This document shows, piece after piece, positions 1 through 8,055 of a stretch of 22,493 bases of DNA (positions are counted from its first letter, which is position 1; every line of letters starts with the position of its first letter). The DNA is taken from the NCBI GenBank assembly GCA_015520425.1, contig WAQC01000035.1, positions 1 to 22,493 on the forward strand. The letters run 5' to 3'. The stretch is from Candidatus Pelearchaeum sp. (GTDB lineage: Archaea; Thermoproteota; Nitrososphaeria_A; Caldarchaeales; Caldarchaeaceae). The notes beneath the pieces were generated by a model that was not told the origin of the DNA, ran no database searches, and saw only the letters and a program-made list of their open reading frames with translations. The position numbers and the translations under genes are program-made.

Positions 1-54
1 GGTTACCACGACTATCTGACAAGTGTCGCCGCTTATCGCCTTCCTTAAAATCAT
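1..54 (-). CDS. Partial 5' end of an unidentified gene
   Basis: An ATG on the minus strand at 54 opens 18 codons that run to the left edge without a stop, beginning Met-Ile-Leu-Arg-Lys-Ala-Ile-Ser-Gly-Asp. The product cannot be recognised from so short a piece. The start is chosen because an AT-rich box (about 71-82, read on the minus strand) lies about 24 bases upstream, the spacing expected of a leaderless archaeal gene. It would be divergent from the small Cys-rich gene to its right. The same frame is also open upstream of this ATG, so the true start could differ, and the reading could be spurious. Confidence 0.35.
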   Translation of the reverse strand, partial: MILRKAISGDTCQIVVVT

Positions 55-221
55 AGCCAGAGCAGCCCTTGCGTAAATTTTTCCAAAAATATTTTACAAG
101 ATACACTACAAGAATCAGCTATTTGGGTATTACATGCATATACAACGGTTGTTACTAGATGATTAAACGGTTCTGGGCAAGATTATTAAGCGATGGAGCG
201 CGTGGCTGTGAGGCGATAATC

Positions 222-380
222 ATGGCAGGGCTTGTTTGCCATAGTTGTGGGAAGGAGATGGATACGCCGACTTGCTGCGGCTCGCCCATGAAGCAAGAGG
301 GGGACAAAATGGTCTGCGCCTCTTGCGGCGGCTCTAAGCCAACACCGACCTGCTGTGGAGCACCGATGCACGCGCATTAG
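222..380 (+). CDS. Small Cys-rich protein with two desulforedoxin-like repeats
   Basis: A 52-residue soluble protein made of two copies of one unit, each with a CxxC pair followed eight residues later by Cys-Cys-Gly-x-Pro-Met: C6/C9 with C18/C19, and C32/C35 with C44/C45. The CxxC plus CCGxxM pattern resembles desulforedoxin, whose four cysteines hold one iron, but the loop between the pairs is 8 residues instead of about 15. I infer two tetrathiolate metal sites (Fe or Zn). The start at 222 is preferred over a longer reading from 159 because the GAGG-like ribosome site at about 211-214 precedes it and the extra N-terminus has no Cys pattern. The gene stands alone, with a T-rich stretch just after it. 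Function unknown; a metal-binding or redox role is inferred only. Confidence 0.75.
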   Translation: MAGLVCHSCGKEMDTPTCCGSPMKQEGDKMVCASCGGSKPTPTCCGAPMHAH

Positions 381-553
381 CATACGCGGGAAACATCCCA
401 ACATTATTTTTCATCTTTAATAAGATGCCCAACGAGGCTAGTGGTAGAGAAGCTTAGGGGAAAGATTCTCCATCGGGGAAATAGCTCCTCCAACCCCTCA
501 TCTAGGGCGTTAGTTAGGCTTCTCCATACAGGCCACTGGAGGTGAGTTGTTAA
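381..553 (+). other. Intergenic region with T-run and possible structured leader
   Basis: This 173-base gap holds a T-rich stretch at 406-419 that could end transcription of the small Cys-rich gene. It is followed by a GC-richer stretch with self-complementarity. Bases 447-457 can pair with 514-524 over 11 positions (nine Watson-Crick, two G-U). An alternative stem pairs 456-460 with 494-498. The long stem ends 13 bases before the strong ribosome site GGAGGTGA at 538-545 that serves the MFS gene. It could be an mRNA leader fold or chance pairing. No tRNA or known riboswitch consensus was recognised. Confidence 0.3.
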
Positions 554-1729
554 TTGAGGATAAGGCTAACAGCCAGAACTAATATAACCGTATCAGGCTT
601 CATACTAACCACCTCAATCCAGATACTTAACCCGATACTGGCCATCTACGTCTATCGCGAGCTCTCAGCAACGCCTGCCGAGGTTGGCATCATATTCGCT
701 GTCTTCGCCCTAGCTGGCCTACTTCTCCGCGTGGGCCTGGCCTTTCTGGTGAGCCCAGACCGTCTAGGAGCTCTGCTACTGCTGGGGCTGGTGGTCAACA
801 CGCTCAGCATAACAGGCTACTACGTGGTGGATACGATAGAGGGGATGCTCGTCATGCGCATAATACACGGAGCCGCAATAGCGCTTGACAACACAACAAT
901 GCTAACCCTAATCGGCCTCGTAGTAGCCAACGAGGGCGAGATAGCGCGCTCACTCTCTAGATATACAGCAGCGGTGGCCATGGGGCTTATGACGGGCCCC
1001 GCCATAGCTACCGTAGTAGTGGCGGTATTGGGGACTAGAGAAGCCATACTGGCGTCGGCCCTCATAAGCGCACCAACAATCATCCTAGGGTATCTCTTCA
1101 TACGGAGGTCGCGCGGAATCTGGCTGGGCCCCGTCCACCACCACACTACTGTTAAGGAGTTTATCACAATAATACGCGGCGTTGGCATAAGGCTTGCCAG
1201 CTCCATCTTCTTCCTCTTCTCCGTCGTCTACGGCGTGTTTCTGGCTTATGCGCCCCTCATAGCTGGGCCTAGGCTGGGGCTAGCAGACGAGATAATCACA
1301 ATCCTCTTCCTAGGATACTTCGGAATCTCGTTCATAACCCGCGTGCTGCTACCGCGCCTCCTAGGCCTGCTGGGAGCGCAGAACCTCCTAATACTCTCGC
1401 TAACAATCTCAGCGGCAGGCCTGGCCATCGTGGGGCTCAGCGGCTCACCACAGCTCTTCATACTGGGATTTGAGCTAATAGGGATTGGGCATGGAATCAC
1501 GTTCCCAGTAACCGCGATAATCGCAGCTAGAACAGTGGCGCCGCAGTTCAGGGTCTTGGGGAACGCGATATATCTAGGGGCATGGGACGTCGGAACGCTC
1601 TTAGGGCCGTTGGTAGGCGCTTTACTCGCACCCTACCTATCAATAGGGCAGCTAATAGCGCTAGCGGCAATAGCTCCCTTAGTAGCCGCGCTCTTGGCTC
1701 TCAACCTGAAGAAGACGGGCATACACTAA
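554..1729 (+). CDS. Major facilitator superfamily transporter
   Basis: A 391-residue integral membrane protein with roughly 11-12 hydrophobic helices and short loops, the size and pattern of MFS secondary transporters. The two halves are separated by a charged cytoplasmic loop near residues 184-205 containing Arg-Arg-Ser-Arg and a His-rich patch. Short glycine-rich helices and an Arg-containing segment after helix 2 (LLLRVGLAF, about 56-64) fit the fold. The substrate cannot be read from sequence; drug or metabolite efflux and sugar uptake are all possible. The TTG start is supported by a perfect ribosome site (GGAGGTGA) eight bases upstream. A CopD-like membrane protein follows 58 bases later on the same strand. 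Confidence 0.85.
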   Translation: MRIRLTARTNITVSGFILTTSIQILNPILAIYVYRELSATPAEVGIIFAVFALAGLLLRVGLAFLVSPDRLGALLLLGLVVNTLSITGYYVVDTIEGMLVMRIIHGAAIALDNTTMLTLIGLVVANEGEIARSLSRYTAAVAMGLMTGPAIATVVVAVLGTREAILASALISAPTIILGYLFIRRSRGIWLGPVHHHTTVKEFITIIRGVGIRLASSIFFLFSVVYGVFLAYAPLIAGPRLGLADEIITILFLGYFGISFITRVLLPRLLGLLGAQNLLILSLTISAAGLAIVGLSGSPQLFILGFELIGIGHGITFPVTAIIAARTVAPQFRVLGNAIYLGAWDVGTLLGPLVGALLAPYLSIGQLIALAAIAPLVAALLALNLKKTGIH

Positions 1730-1787
1730 GCCCGCTAGGGAGACAGTTTAATAGAACATGCATAACGCCCCCATATAGTGCTGCTTC

Positions 1788-2267
1788 ATGCTCCTGACAT
1801 GGATAATCATAATCAAGCTGATACACGTTATCTCTGCCGCCATCTGGATTGGCGGGATAATCTTCACCACGTTTATGAGCCGCGGGCTTAGGAGAGAGAT
1901 GCCCCAGCGCGAGGTTACCGCGCTCGTTCAAAAGGTAGGCCGTATAATAGCGTCGCCCATGCGCATATCCCTCTACATAGCCATAGGCACTGGGCCTTTC
2001 CTACTCCTGAGCAGGGGAATAAACCCAATCACACTATTGCTAGAGGTGGATACATTCGTGGAAGCCCTAGCAGCAAGCAAGACAATCCTCGCAGCAATAA
2101 TCGTGGTTCTGGCTATATATCATACGCGGATAGGGAGCAGACTCTCAGGCCTTGAGGATGAGAGGGAGTATAGCAGAACCAGGATGAAGCTGATAGTCGT
2201 GGGCTGGTTGTCGCTAATACTCACTCTGGCGCTGCCAGCCTTGGGGACGATAATGCGATACTCATAG
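1788..2267 (+). CDS. CopD-like four-helix membrane protein
   Basis: A 159-residue membrane protein with four predicted helices (about 5-27, 58-76, 92-112 and 134-153). The first helix carries His13 followed by the Ala-Ala-x-Trp-x-Gly-Gly pattern, and the third ends with Tyr-His112-Thr-Arg. A His in helix 1 followed by W-x-G is typical of the CopD / DUF2269-like group of small membrane proteins, some of which bind heme or copper. That assignment rests on pattern only. A TATA-like box (GTTTAATA, 1746-1753) lies about 40 bases upstream of the ATG, so the gene may have its own promoter although it follows the MFS gene. Its stop overlaps by six bases the end of the convergent TIM-barrel gene. Confidence 0.65.
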   Translation: MLLTWIIIIKLIHVISAAIWIGGIIFTTFMSRGLRREMPQREVTALVQKVGRIIASPMRISLYIAIGTGPFLLLSRGINPITLLLEVDTFVEALAASKTILAAIIVVLAIYHTRIGSRLSGLEDEREYSRTRMKLIVVGWLSLILTLALPALGTIMRYS

Positions 2268-3107
2268 ACCACTTCTCAGAAGCTCCACAACCCCGCGAAG
2301 CTCGCTGGGCTTCACATCCTCATCACGCATGTTCTTGAAAGCCTCCACAACAGCAAAATCAACAACCACACCATACTTCCGCCGATTATCTATAACAGCC
2401 CTCAAAAACTCGGAATCAACACTGGGGAGTATATGCTCCTTCAAACAACCATCTATGGCTAGACAGTCATATACGTGGAGACCACTTATCCACTTGCTCA
2501 GCTCACTGAACCAACGCTCCACAACACCCCGCACAGAAACATTCTCCTCGCGTCTGGCTTCATACATCCACGCATGCCCAACATCAAAACACAGCCTAGC
2601 ACCGTCAACCTCTAGGAAAACCGCCTTAGCGTCGTTCAGGTCTGCTAGGAAATGAGACGGAACATTCTCAAAGACCAGCCTAATATTAAGCTCCTCCGCA
2701 TGTTTCACTAGTGTATTCATAGAGCTTATTGCGGACTCTCGCACAGTCTTTACGTGTTCGTCCATTTCCTTGGTAGCTTGCTCTGTGGCTATGTGAAAGA
2801 GCATATAGAGCGGCTCTATTTTTCGGGCTTCTTCCATCGTCTTCAGCACGTATTTTAACGAGGCTTCGCGAACCTCGTTTATCGGCGACGCCAGCTTCAC
2901 GTCGCGCCAACCCCCATGAACAGCTACCATCAAGCCGTTTTCGCGAATCTCCTCACAAATCTCCCTTAGCAGCCTGCTATCTTGCAAAGGCCATGGGAAA
3001 TCAAAGCTAACCTCCACATAGTCAAAGCCAGCGTCGCGTATCTCTCTTATCTTCTCGCTATGTGAGTTTCTATCGCCTCTCCAGAGTGAGAAGCCTAAAA
3101 ACACCAT
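2262..3107 (-). CDS. TIM-barrel enzyme, endonuclease IV / sugar phosphate isomerase family
   Basis: A 281-residue soluble protein of the xylose isomerase-like TIM-barrel superfamily (AP endonuclease 2 family). The metal ligands of endonuclease IV have clear counterparts at the expected strand ends: His64 (VHGG), His105 (FHIA), Glu147 (FENVP), Asp175 and His178 (FDVGHAW), His211 (LHVYD), His225 and Glu255. That suggests a di- or trinuclear metal site. The family splits into AP endonucleases and sugar-phosphate or hydroxypyruvate isomerases, which cannot be told apart by these residues alone. The gene starts 11 bases after the stop of a primase-like gene and is probably co-transcribed with it, which makes a DNA repair role worth considering. 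It ends overlapping the convergent CopD-like gene by six bases. Confidence 0.8.
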   Translation of the reverse strand: MVFLGFSLWRGDRNSHSEKIREIRDAGFDYVEVSFDFPWPLQDSRLLREICEEIRENGLMVAVHGGWRDVKLASPINEVREASLKYVLKTMEEARKIEPLYMLFHIATEQATKEMDEHVKTVRESAISSMNTLVKHAEELNIRLVFENVPSHFLADLNDAKAVFLEVDGARLCFDVGHAWMYEARREENVSVRGVVERWFSELSKWISGLHVYDCLAIDGCLKEHILPSVDSEFLRAVIDNRRKYGVVVDFAVVEAFKNMRDEDVKPSELRGVVELLRSGL

Positions 3108-3118
3108 GCTGGAGTTGC

Positions 3119-4462
3119 TTATGCTTCTCTGAGGAATTTATCCCTAACGGGCTGGTAGACCTTCTCGTAGAAGTCGCGCTGGCTCTCTAGAACCTTCCTG
3201 TCAAAGCTCCTGACATACTCAACTGCCTTTGCCCAAGCCTCCTCGTAGGGGATGAGTCGCTCTATCCTACTCGCTATCTCTCTGTCATAGTCTCTTGGTG
3301 TTTGCACATCTCCGCCTATCGCGAACCAGCCATCGCTTGAGAGGTATGCCTGCTCATCACCAATCCTTGCTACGAGCTTTTCACGCGTCTCATGAGCGGG
3401 GCGCGGAGCTTCGCGCCTCCTTGTGGTAGTTGTCCCACGCTTCTTAGCCCACGCATAGAATATAGCCCTATTCAAGCCGAAGGACTTTGCCCTATCCAAG
3501 TCGCCGAAGAGGATATAGTAGCGGGCAGCCTGCAACAACGCCATAATCTGAAACCTTCCAATCGCAGCAGCGCGCGGAGACTCACGTGTTGCTCTAGTCT
3601 TTTCTTCTCCAACGACAATCTTGACATCAGAGGCTGCGGCGAAGTATCCTGGGATTTCTGTAAGCGCTATCTGGGCGGCATTGTCTGCTTCTCCCTCGCT
3701 GAAGTCGCGCCAGGCTTGGTTATGTCTTGGCGATTCGGGGCTTGCCCAGCTAAGGTTGAAGTCGTCAATCTCGCTGGGTTTTATGCAGACGGCAGCTAGG
3801 TCTAGCCTGCGGTGTAGGCTTAGGGGGGCTGTAAAAACCCTCTTGATGTCCATTAGGTTCTCCACCTTTAGAGAGGCTCCACGCTCCCTGGAGAGCTGTT
3901 CAACATTCTTAGCAATACGCTTGAGAACATACGCCACTATAGCGTAGGCCGCGTCTAGTGGGTTGTATCTCTGTAATAGGTTGCGCGAGAAGGCGCGTTC
4001 GTGTATCCTTACATGAGCGCCATTACCAGACCAAAGGATATACACAGAGCGGCTAACACCCAGCTTGGCAAGCTCATCAACAACCAGCCTCACAACACTC
4101 ATCACATCCTTGAAATCGCCCCTCTCACAATCAACATCAAACGTCGGCGTAGTCGCGGCTATACTATCTGGAGTCTCAAGAGTCTGTGGGTTATCTAGGG
4201 ATTTGTATATGCTGGCAGAAGCGTAGAATGTTCTTGGCTTAAGCCAGAAGAACCTTCTGAATATCTCATCAATATCACGCTCCGCGTTGATTGTTAAAGG
4301 CTTTGTATGCTCCCTGTCCCAGTATCTTATGAATGTGCGTCTTTCCGCCTCTTCCCCCTCTAGAGCAACCCACCTACCGCGGCAAAAGTCTATAATCTCC
4401 TGCCTCACGTCGCGCCTAGCGTAATAATCCTTCACAGATAGCACGACAGTATAGGATAGCAA
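3119..4462 (-). CDS. Divergent archaeo-eukaryotic primase (PriS-like) protein
   Basis: A 447-residue protein with the three motifs of the archaeo-eukaryotic primase superfamily. Motif I is Asp109-Val-Asp111 in FDVDCE; motif II is SGNGAH at 145-150; motif III is Asp205 with Arg208 and the SLH at 215-217. The N-terminus also resembles PriS (Tyr-Tyr-Ala-Arg near 13-16, and FYASASIYKS near 79-88). It differs from replicative PriS: motifs I and II are only about 35 residues apart with no Cys/His zinc knuckle between them, and an extra C-terminal region of about 180 residues rich in Arg and Glu follows. I infer an accessory, not the main replicative, primase-polymerase. The listed start is TTG; GTG codons at 4444 and 4435 fit better with the TATA-like box at 4471-4480. 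Confidence 0.75.
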   Translation of the reverse strand: MLSYTVVLSVKDYYARRDVRQEIIDFCRGRWVALEGEEAERRTFIRYWDREHTKPLTINAERDIDEIFRRFFWLKPRTFYASASIYKSLDNPQTLETPDSIAATTPTFDVDCERGDFKDVMSVVRLVVDELAKLGVSRSVYILWSGNGAHVRIHERAFSRNLLQRYNPLDAAYAIVAYVLKRIAKNVEQLSRERGASLKVENLMDIKRVFTAPLSLHRRLDLAAVCIKPSEIDDFNLSWASPESPRHNQAWRDFSEGEADNAAQIALTEIPGYFAAASDVKIVVGEEKTRATRESPRAAAIGRFQIMALLQAARYYILFGDLDRAKSFGLNRAIFYAWAKKRGTTTTRRREAPRPAHETREKLVARIGDEQAYLSSDGWFAIGGDVQTPRDYDREIASRIERLIPYEEAWAKAVEYVRSFDRKVLESQRDFYEKVYQPVRDKFLREA

Positions 4463-4470
4463 TCACCGCC

Positions 4471-4480
4471 TTAATTATCC
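4471..4480 (-). promoter_or_regulatory. TATA-like box of the primase gene
   Basis: Read on the minus strand this is GATAATTAAG. Initiation about 25-27 bases downstream would fall near 4450, inside the longest reading of the primase gene, so the protein may start at GTG 4444 or 4435. Assignment is by pattern and spacing only. Confidence 0.35.
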
Positions 4481-4537
4481 TAGCCGAGCCATTCCTACAT
4501 AGTATATTTTCCAGAATGCCGCGGGTATCTAGCTGGT

Positions 4538-5437
4538 ATGGAGCGGGTAGGCTTCATCGGCCTGGGACAGATGGGGAAGCCCATGGCGCGTAATCTCCTG
4601 AACGCTGGCTATAGTTTGACGGTCTATAACAGAAGTAAACCACCTATGGAGGAGCTGGCCTCACATGGAGCTAAGATGGCTGGCTCACCCAGTGAGGTAG
4701 GCTCCAACTCTGATGTGGTTATCCTCTCGCTCCCCTACCCAGAGACCGTTAAGCAAGTAGTCCTAGGAACTGGCGGCGTAATTGAGGGAATACACCCAGG
4801 CGGCGTGGTAATAGACACCAGCACAACAGACCCGCTAACAGCACGAGAACTGTATGAAGAGCTGCGGAAGCGCGGGGTGGGCTTTCTAGACGCTCCAGTG
4901 AGCGGCGGCCCCGAAGGGGCTGAGGCAGCAACACTAACCTTCATGGTGGGCGGAGAGAACAAAGACCTGGAGAGATGTATGCCGATACTACGCGCCATGG
5001 GTAGGCATGTCTTCCACGTAGGCGGGCCAGGGGCTGGGCAGGGCGTGAAGCTGGTAAACCAGATACTCGTTGCTATACATACGCTAGCCGCTGCCGAGGC
5101 TATGCTCTTCGCGTCAAGCCTCGGCCTAGACCTTGGAATGGTCTTGGAGGTTATTCAAAGAAGCGCTGGCGATTCGTTCATATTCAGGAGAGTGGCGCCG
5201 CAGTTTATTGCGCGTAAATTCGGTAGGGGCTGGCAAACATACCTAATACATAAAGACCTGGGCCTCGTTCTCAAGACGGCGGAGAGGCTTAAGCTCCCCA
5301 TGCTCCTCTCAAGCCTGGCACACGAGAAGTACGGCGCGGCTATTACGCGGGGGCTGGAGAAGATAGACTCGGCAGCAGTAATCAAAGTCCTTGAACAGCT
5401 AGCAGGTCTGAAAGACACAACCAAGACAAACGGTTAA
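4538..5437 (+). CDS. 3-hydroxyisobutyrate dehydrogenase family protein
   Basis: A 299-residue cytosolic NAD(P)-dependent beta-hydroxyacid dehydrogenase. The N-terminal Rossmann fold has the glycine motif GLGQMG at 8-13. The family substrate signature DAPVSGG is at 118-124, and the catalytic Lys171 with Asn175 sits in GQGVKLVNQ. Length and domain order are those of HIBADH, tartronate semialdehyde reductase and glyoxylate/succinic semialdehyde reductases, so the exact substrate is open. A valine-pathway role (3-hydroxyisobutyrate to methylmalonate semialdehyde) would fit the branched-chain transporter and acyl-CoA genes further right, but that is inference. It is divergent from the primase gene and followed 51 bases later by an SDR gene. 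Confidence 0.85.
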   Translation: MERVGFIGLGQMGKPMARNLLNAGYSLTVYNRSKPPMEELASHGAKMAGSPSEVGSNSDVVILSLPYPETVKQVVLGTGGVIEGIHPGGVVIDTSTTDPLTARELYEELRKRGVGFLDAPVSGGPEGAEAATLTFMVGGENKDLERCMPILRAMGRHVFHVGGPGAGQGVKLVNQILVAIHTLAAAEAMLFASSLGLDLGMVLEVIQRSAGDSFIFRRVAPQFIARKFGRGWQTYLIHKDLGLVLKTAERLKLPMLLSSLAHEKYGAAITRGLEKIDSAAVIKVLEQLAGLKDTTKTNG

Positions 5438-5453
5438 GCACGCGGCTATGACA

Positions 5454-5461
5454 TTTTTAAG
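5454..5461 (+). promoter_or_regulatory. TATA-like box of the SDR gene
   Basis: TTTTTAAG lies about 30 bases before the GTG at 5489 and about 40 before the TTG at 5498. The spacing suggests a leaderless or nearly leaderless transcript. Confidence 0.4.
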
Positions 5462-5488
5462 ACCTAGCTCTCACAGCAGATATACTGG

Positions 5489-6460
5489 GTGCGTGGTTTG
5501 TCGTCTTTCCTAGTAACTGGGGGTTGTGGGTTTATTGGTTCTTGGCTTGCACGCCGCCTAGTGAGCGAGGGGCATGAAGTAGTTCTCTATGATGTGAATA
5601 CCGAAAGTCGTTTGGTGGATGACCTCCGCGACAAGGTTAGGATACTACGTGGAAGCATAACCGATTATGAGAGGCTACGCCAGGCGGTTAGAGAGAATAA
5701 GCCCGACGCTATAATCCACTACGCTGCGCTCTTATCATCAGCGGCTGAGCGCGAGCCTAGAAAGGGCTATGAGGTGAATATAGCCTCAACATGGCCGCTA
5801 TTTGAGATAGCTAGAGAGGCAGACGTGGATGCGGTTCTCTTCGCCAGCAGCACGGCAGCATATGGCCCCACGAAGGCGCAGAACTACAGCGAAGACCTCT
5901 ACGCACCACCAGCAACAATCTACGGAATCTCAAAGATTGTAGGCGAGCTACTGGGCCTCTGGTTCTACAGGACGTATGGGATACAGTTCGCCGCGTTTAG
6001 GTACGGCTCGGTTATAGGGCCTGGCAGAAGGAATGGCGGAGCATCAAGCTACACTACCCTAATCATACAGAAACCAGCGCAGGGCGAGAGCTACACCGCG
6101 AGCGTGGATGAAGAAACAAGAATGCCCATCGTCTACGTTAAAGACGCGGTGGACGCCACGCTATTCGTGTATGGGAAAATCAGGACATTAGGCGATGAGC
6201 GCGTCTTTAACGTTACTAGCCTAACACCAAGCCCCACAGCTGGGATGATGGCACAAGCGGTAAAGAAATACATACCAGAAGCCCAGATAGGCTTCAACCC
6301 GCTGGACGACATTATGAGGATAGTCAGGTCATGGCCCCGCGACATAGACATAACTAGGCTACTCTCGCTGGGATGGAAGCCCAGATACACAGACCTGAAC
6401 AACCTAGTGGAGGACTTCATAAACGAGGTCAGGCAGAGGCCGCAACTCTTCAAGATTTAG
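5489..6460 (+). CDS. NAD-dependent epimerase/dehydratase (extended SDR)
   Basis: A 323-residue extended short-chain dehydrogenase/reductase. The NAD-binding motif TGGCGFIG is at 10-17. The catalytic Tyr145-x3-Lys149 (YGISK) is preceded by a Ser/Thr cluster at 120-122 (SST) that supplies the third catalytic residue. This family includes nucleotide-sugar epimerases (GalE/RmlB-like) and L-threonine 3-dehydrogenases; the FAxSSTAAYG stretch fits both. The substrate is not decided. Start is GTG at 5489; TTG at 5498 would remove three residues and is equally plausible. It lies between a hydroxyacid dehydrogenase and an acyl-CoA synthetase-like gene on the same strand, perhaps a loose operon. Confidence 0.85.
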   Translation: MRGLSSFLVTGGCGFIGSWLARRLVSEGHEVVLYDVNTESRLVDDLRDKVRILRGSITDYERLRQAVRENKPDAIIHYAALLSSAAEREPRKGYEVNIASTWPLFEIAREADVDAVLFASSTAAYGPTKAQNYSEDLYAPPATIYGISKIVGELLGLWFYRTYGIQFAAFRYGSVIGPGRRNGGASSYTTLIIQKPAQGESYTASVDEETRMPIVYVKDAVDATLFVYGKIRTLGDERVFNVTSLTPSPTAGMMAQAVKKYIPEAQIGFNPLDDIMRIVRSWPRDIDITRLLSLGWKPRYTDLNNLVEDFINEVRQRPQLFKI

Positions 6461-6497
6461 TAAATGTCTTAAAGCAGTGTGTTAGTGGAGTAGAGGG

Positions 6498-8021
6498 ATG
6501 AGGAGATGGGAGGATAGTTGGCCGAACTATCTTCCTAGAGACGTTGAGTTTAGGAGTGTTGGTTTTCATGAAGTCTTATCGGATGTGGCGCGGAAGAATC
6601 CTAGCGCAGCTGCGCTCATAAGCGATGATGTTGGCAGTATAAGTTATCGGGAGCTTGATGAGCGTAGCAGCTTATTCGCAGACGCTCTCAACAAGCTGGA
6701 TGTAGGCAGGGGAGATAAGGCCGTTTTTATGGCATCCAACAGTGTGGAGGCCATAGAAGCCCTCTATGGCCTGCTCAAGAGCGGGCTCACGACAGTGGTG
6801 ATAGACCCTACAACTATGTCTGAGGACCTGCTCTACCAGTTGGGTGATGCGCAGCCTAAGGTTATGGTGGTTAGCGGCGATGTCTATGAGCGGGAGAGCG
6901 CTACTATATCTAAAGCTGGTGTTAGCCGCGTAGTTGTTTTAGACGCGGGGGAAGAGCGCCCAGATTCCTACCAAAACTTCATTAAAAAAGGAAGGGATAG
7001 GCGCTTTTCGGCGGAGATAAAGCCTGAGAGGGACGCTGCTCTCGTGTTTTATTATGCTGGCATAGCTGGGAGAACAGAGCAGGTTCTCCACAGCCACTAC
7101 GGCGTGGCCTCCTGCGCAGCCGCATATGGGGCTATGTATACCACGCCAGGTCTTGATAGATACATAGGCCTGTTGGCATCTCCTATAACCCATGTCCTAG
7201 GGCTTTTTCACATGCTGGCGATTCACCACTATGGAGGCGCTGTCGTCGTGATGCGGGGATTTAACGCCGAACGCGCCTATGAGCTGGTTAAGAGGTATGG
7301 GGTGACGCATATAGCTGCCGCACCTATGTTCTTTGACGCCTTAACCAAGCTAACCAACGTGAAGAGTGGGGAGCATAGGCTTAGGCTCTGCCTCTCTGGT
7401 GGGGCGCCCTTGCCTAGGGAGGTTTACGACAGGTTTAGAGAGGCTTTCGGCGTTCCGCTACTCCAGACCTATGGCCTGACCGAGGCGCTGCTGGTTAGTA
7501 TGCAGACGGAGAACATGGCGCATGTTTATGGCACCGTAGGCGCGCCCATCGTTGGTGTTGATGTTAAGATTGTGGACGACTCAGGACGCGAGAAGGATGT
7601 TGGAGAGGCAGGCGAGCTCGCGGTGAGGTCTCCCTGGATTATGATGGGGTACTCAGACCCCGCCGACACTGCGCGCGCAATTCGCGGCGGCTGGCTCTAC
7701 ACAGGCGACCTAATGAGCATGGACGAGAATGGGCTGCTGTTCTTCAGGGGTGTTAAGAAGCGGATAATAAAATACAAGGCATACCCCGTCTTCCCCCGCG
7801 ACCTTGAGGACATCCTCCTACGGCACCCAGCCGTGCGGGAAGCTCTAGTCGTGGGCGAGCCAGACCAAGAGACAGGCCAGAAGCCCGTAGCGTATGTGGT
7901 TCTCCACGACAACGCGCGGGGAAGCGTATCATCCGAGGAGCTGATGAGCTTCGTAAACCAGCGCGTAGCAGCGTATAAGAAGATAAGAGCCTGCCATATA
8001 GTTGATAGGCTTCCCAGCTAG
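6498..8021 (+). CDS. Acyl-CoA synthetase-like protein with degenerate active site
   Basis: A 507-residue member of the ANL (acyl/aryl-CoA ligase) superfamily. Preserved core motifs are QTYGLTEA at 323-330, YTGD at 401-404, and the hinge region around 417-437 (KKRIIKYKAYPVFPRDLE). Two features are abnormal. The phosphate-binding loop, normally SGTTGxPKG, reads YAGIAGRTEQ at 186-195, losing the Ser/Thr run and the Lys. The protein also stops at VDRLPS, just before the place where the family carries the catalytic C-terminal Lys (P-x-T-x-x-GK). Adenylation is therefore probably weak or lost, and it may be a decaying gene or a non-catalytic partner that binds acyl groups or CoA. A small zinc ribbon gene follows within 40 bases. 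Confidence 0.8.
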   Translation: MRRWEDSWPNYLPRDVEFRSVGFHEVLSDVARKNPSAAALISDDVGSISYRELDERSSLFADALNKLDVGRGDKAVFMASNSVEAIEALYGLLKSGLTTVVIDPTTMSEDLLYQLGDAQPKVMVVSGDVYERESATISKAGVSRVVVLDAGEERPDSYQNFIKKGRDRRFSAEIKPERDAALVFYYAGIAGRTEQVLHSHYGVASCAAAYGAMYTTPGLDRYIGLLASPITHVLGLFHMLAIHHYGGAVVVMRGFNAERAYELVKRYGVTHIAAAPMFFDALTKLTNVKSGEHRLRLCLSGGAPLPREVYDRFREAFGVPLLQTYGLTEALLVSMQTENMAHVYGTVGAPIVGVDVKIVDDSGREKDVGEAGELAVRSPWIMMGYSDPADTARAIRGGWLYTGDLMSMDENGLLFFRGVKKRIIKYKAYPVFPRDLEDILLRHPAVREALVVGEPDQETGQKPVAYVVLHDNARGSVSSEELMSFVNQRVAAYKKIRACHIVDRLPS

Positions 8022-8055
8022 CCCGCGCACTATAGGCGCTGGAGGTGGTGCTGGG

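Noticed and set aside
427..508. Possible tRNA: GCCC/GGGC ends and a GGTAGAG motif like a D-loop
   Set aside because: No seven-pair acceptor stem, no T-arm consensus and no anticodon arm could be drawn.
820..1206. Antisense open frame of 128 residues within the MFS gene
   Set aside because: Low-complexity Ser/Ala/Thr/Met composition mirrors the hydrophobic helices on the other strand; no start signal.
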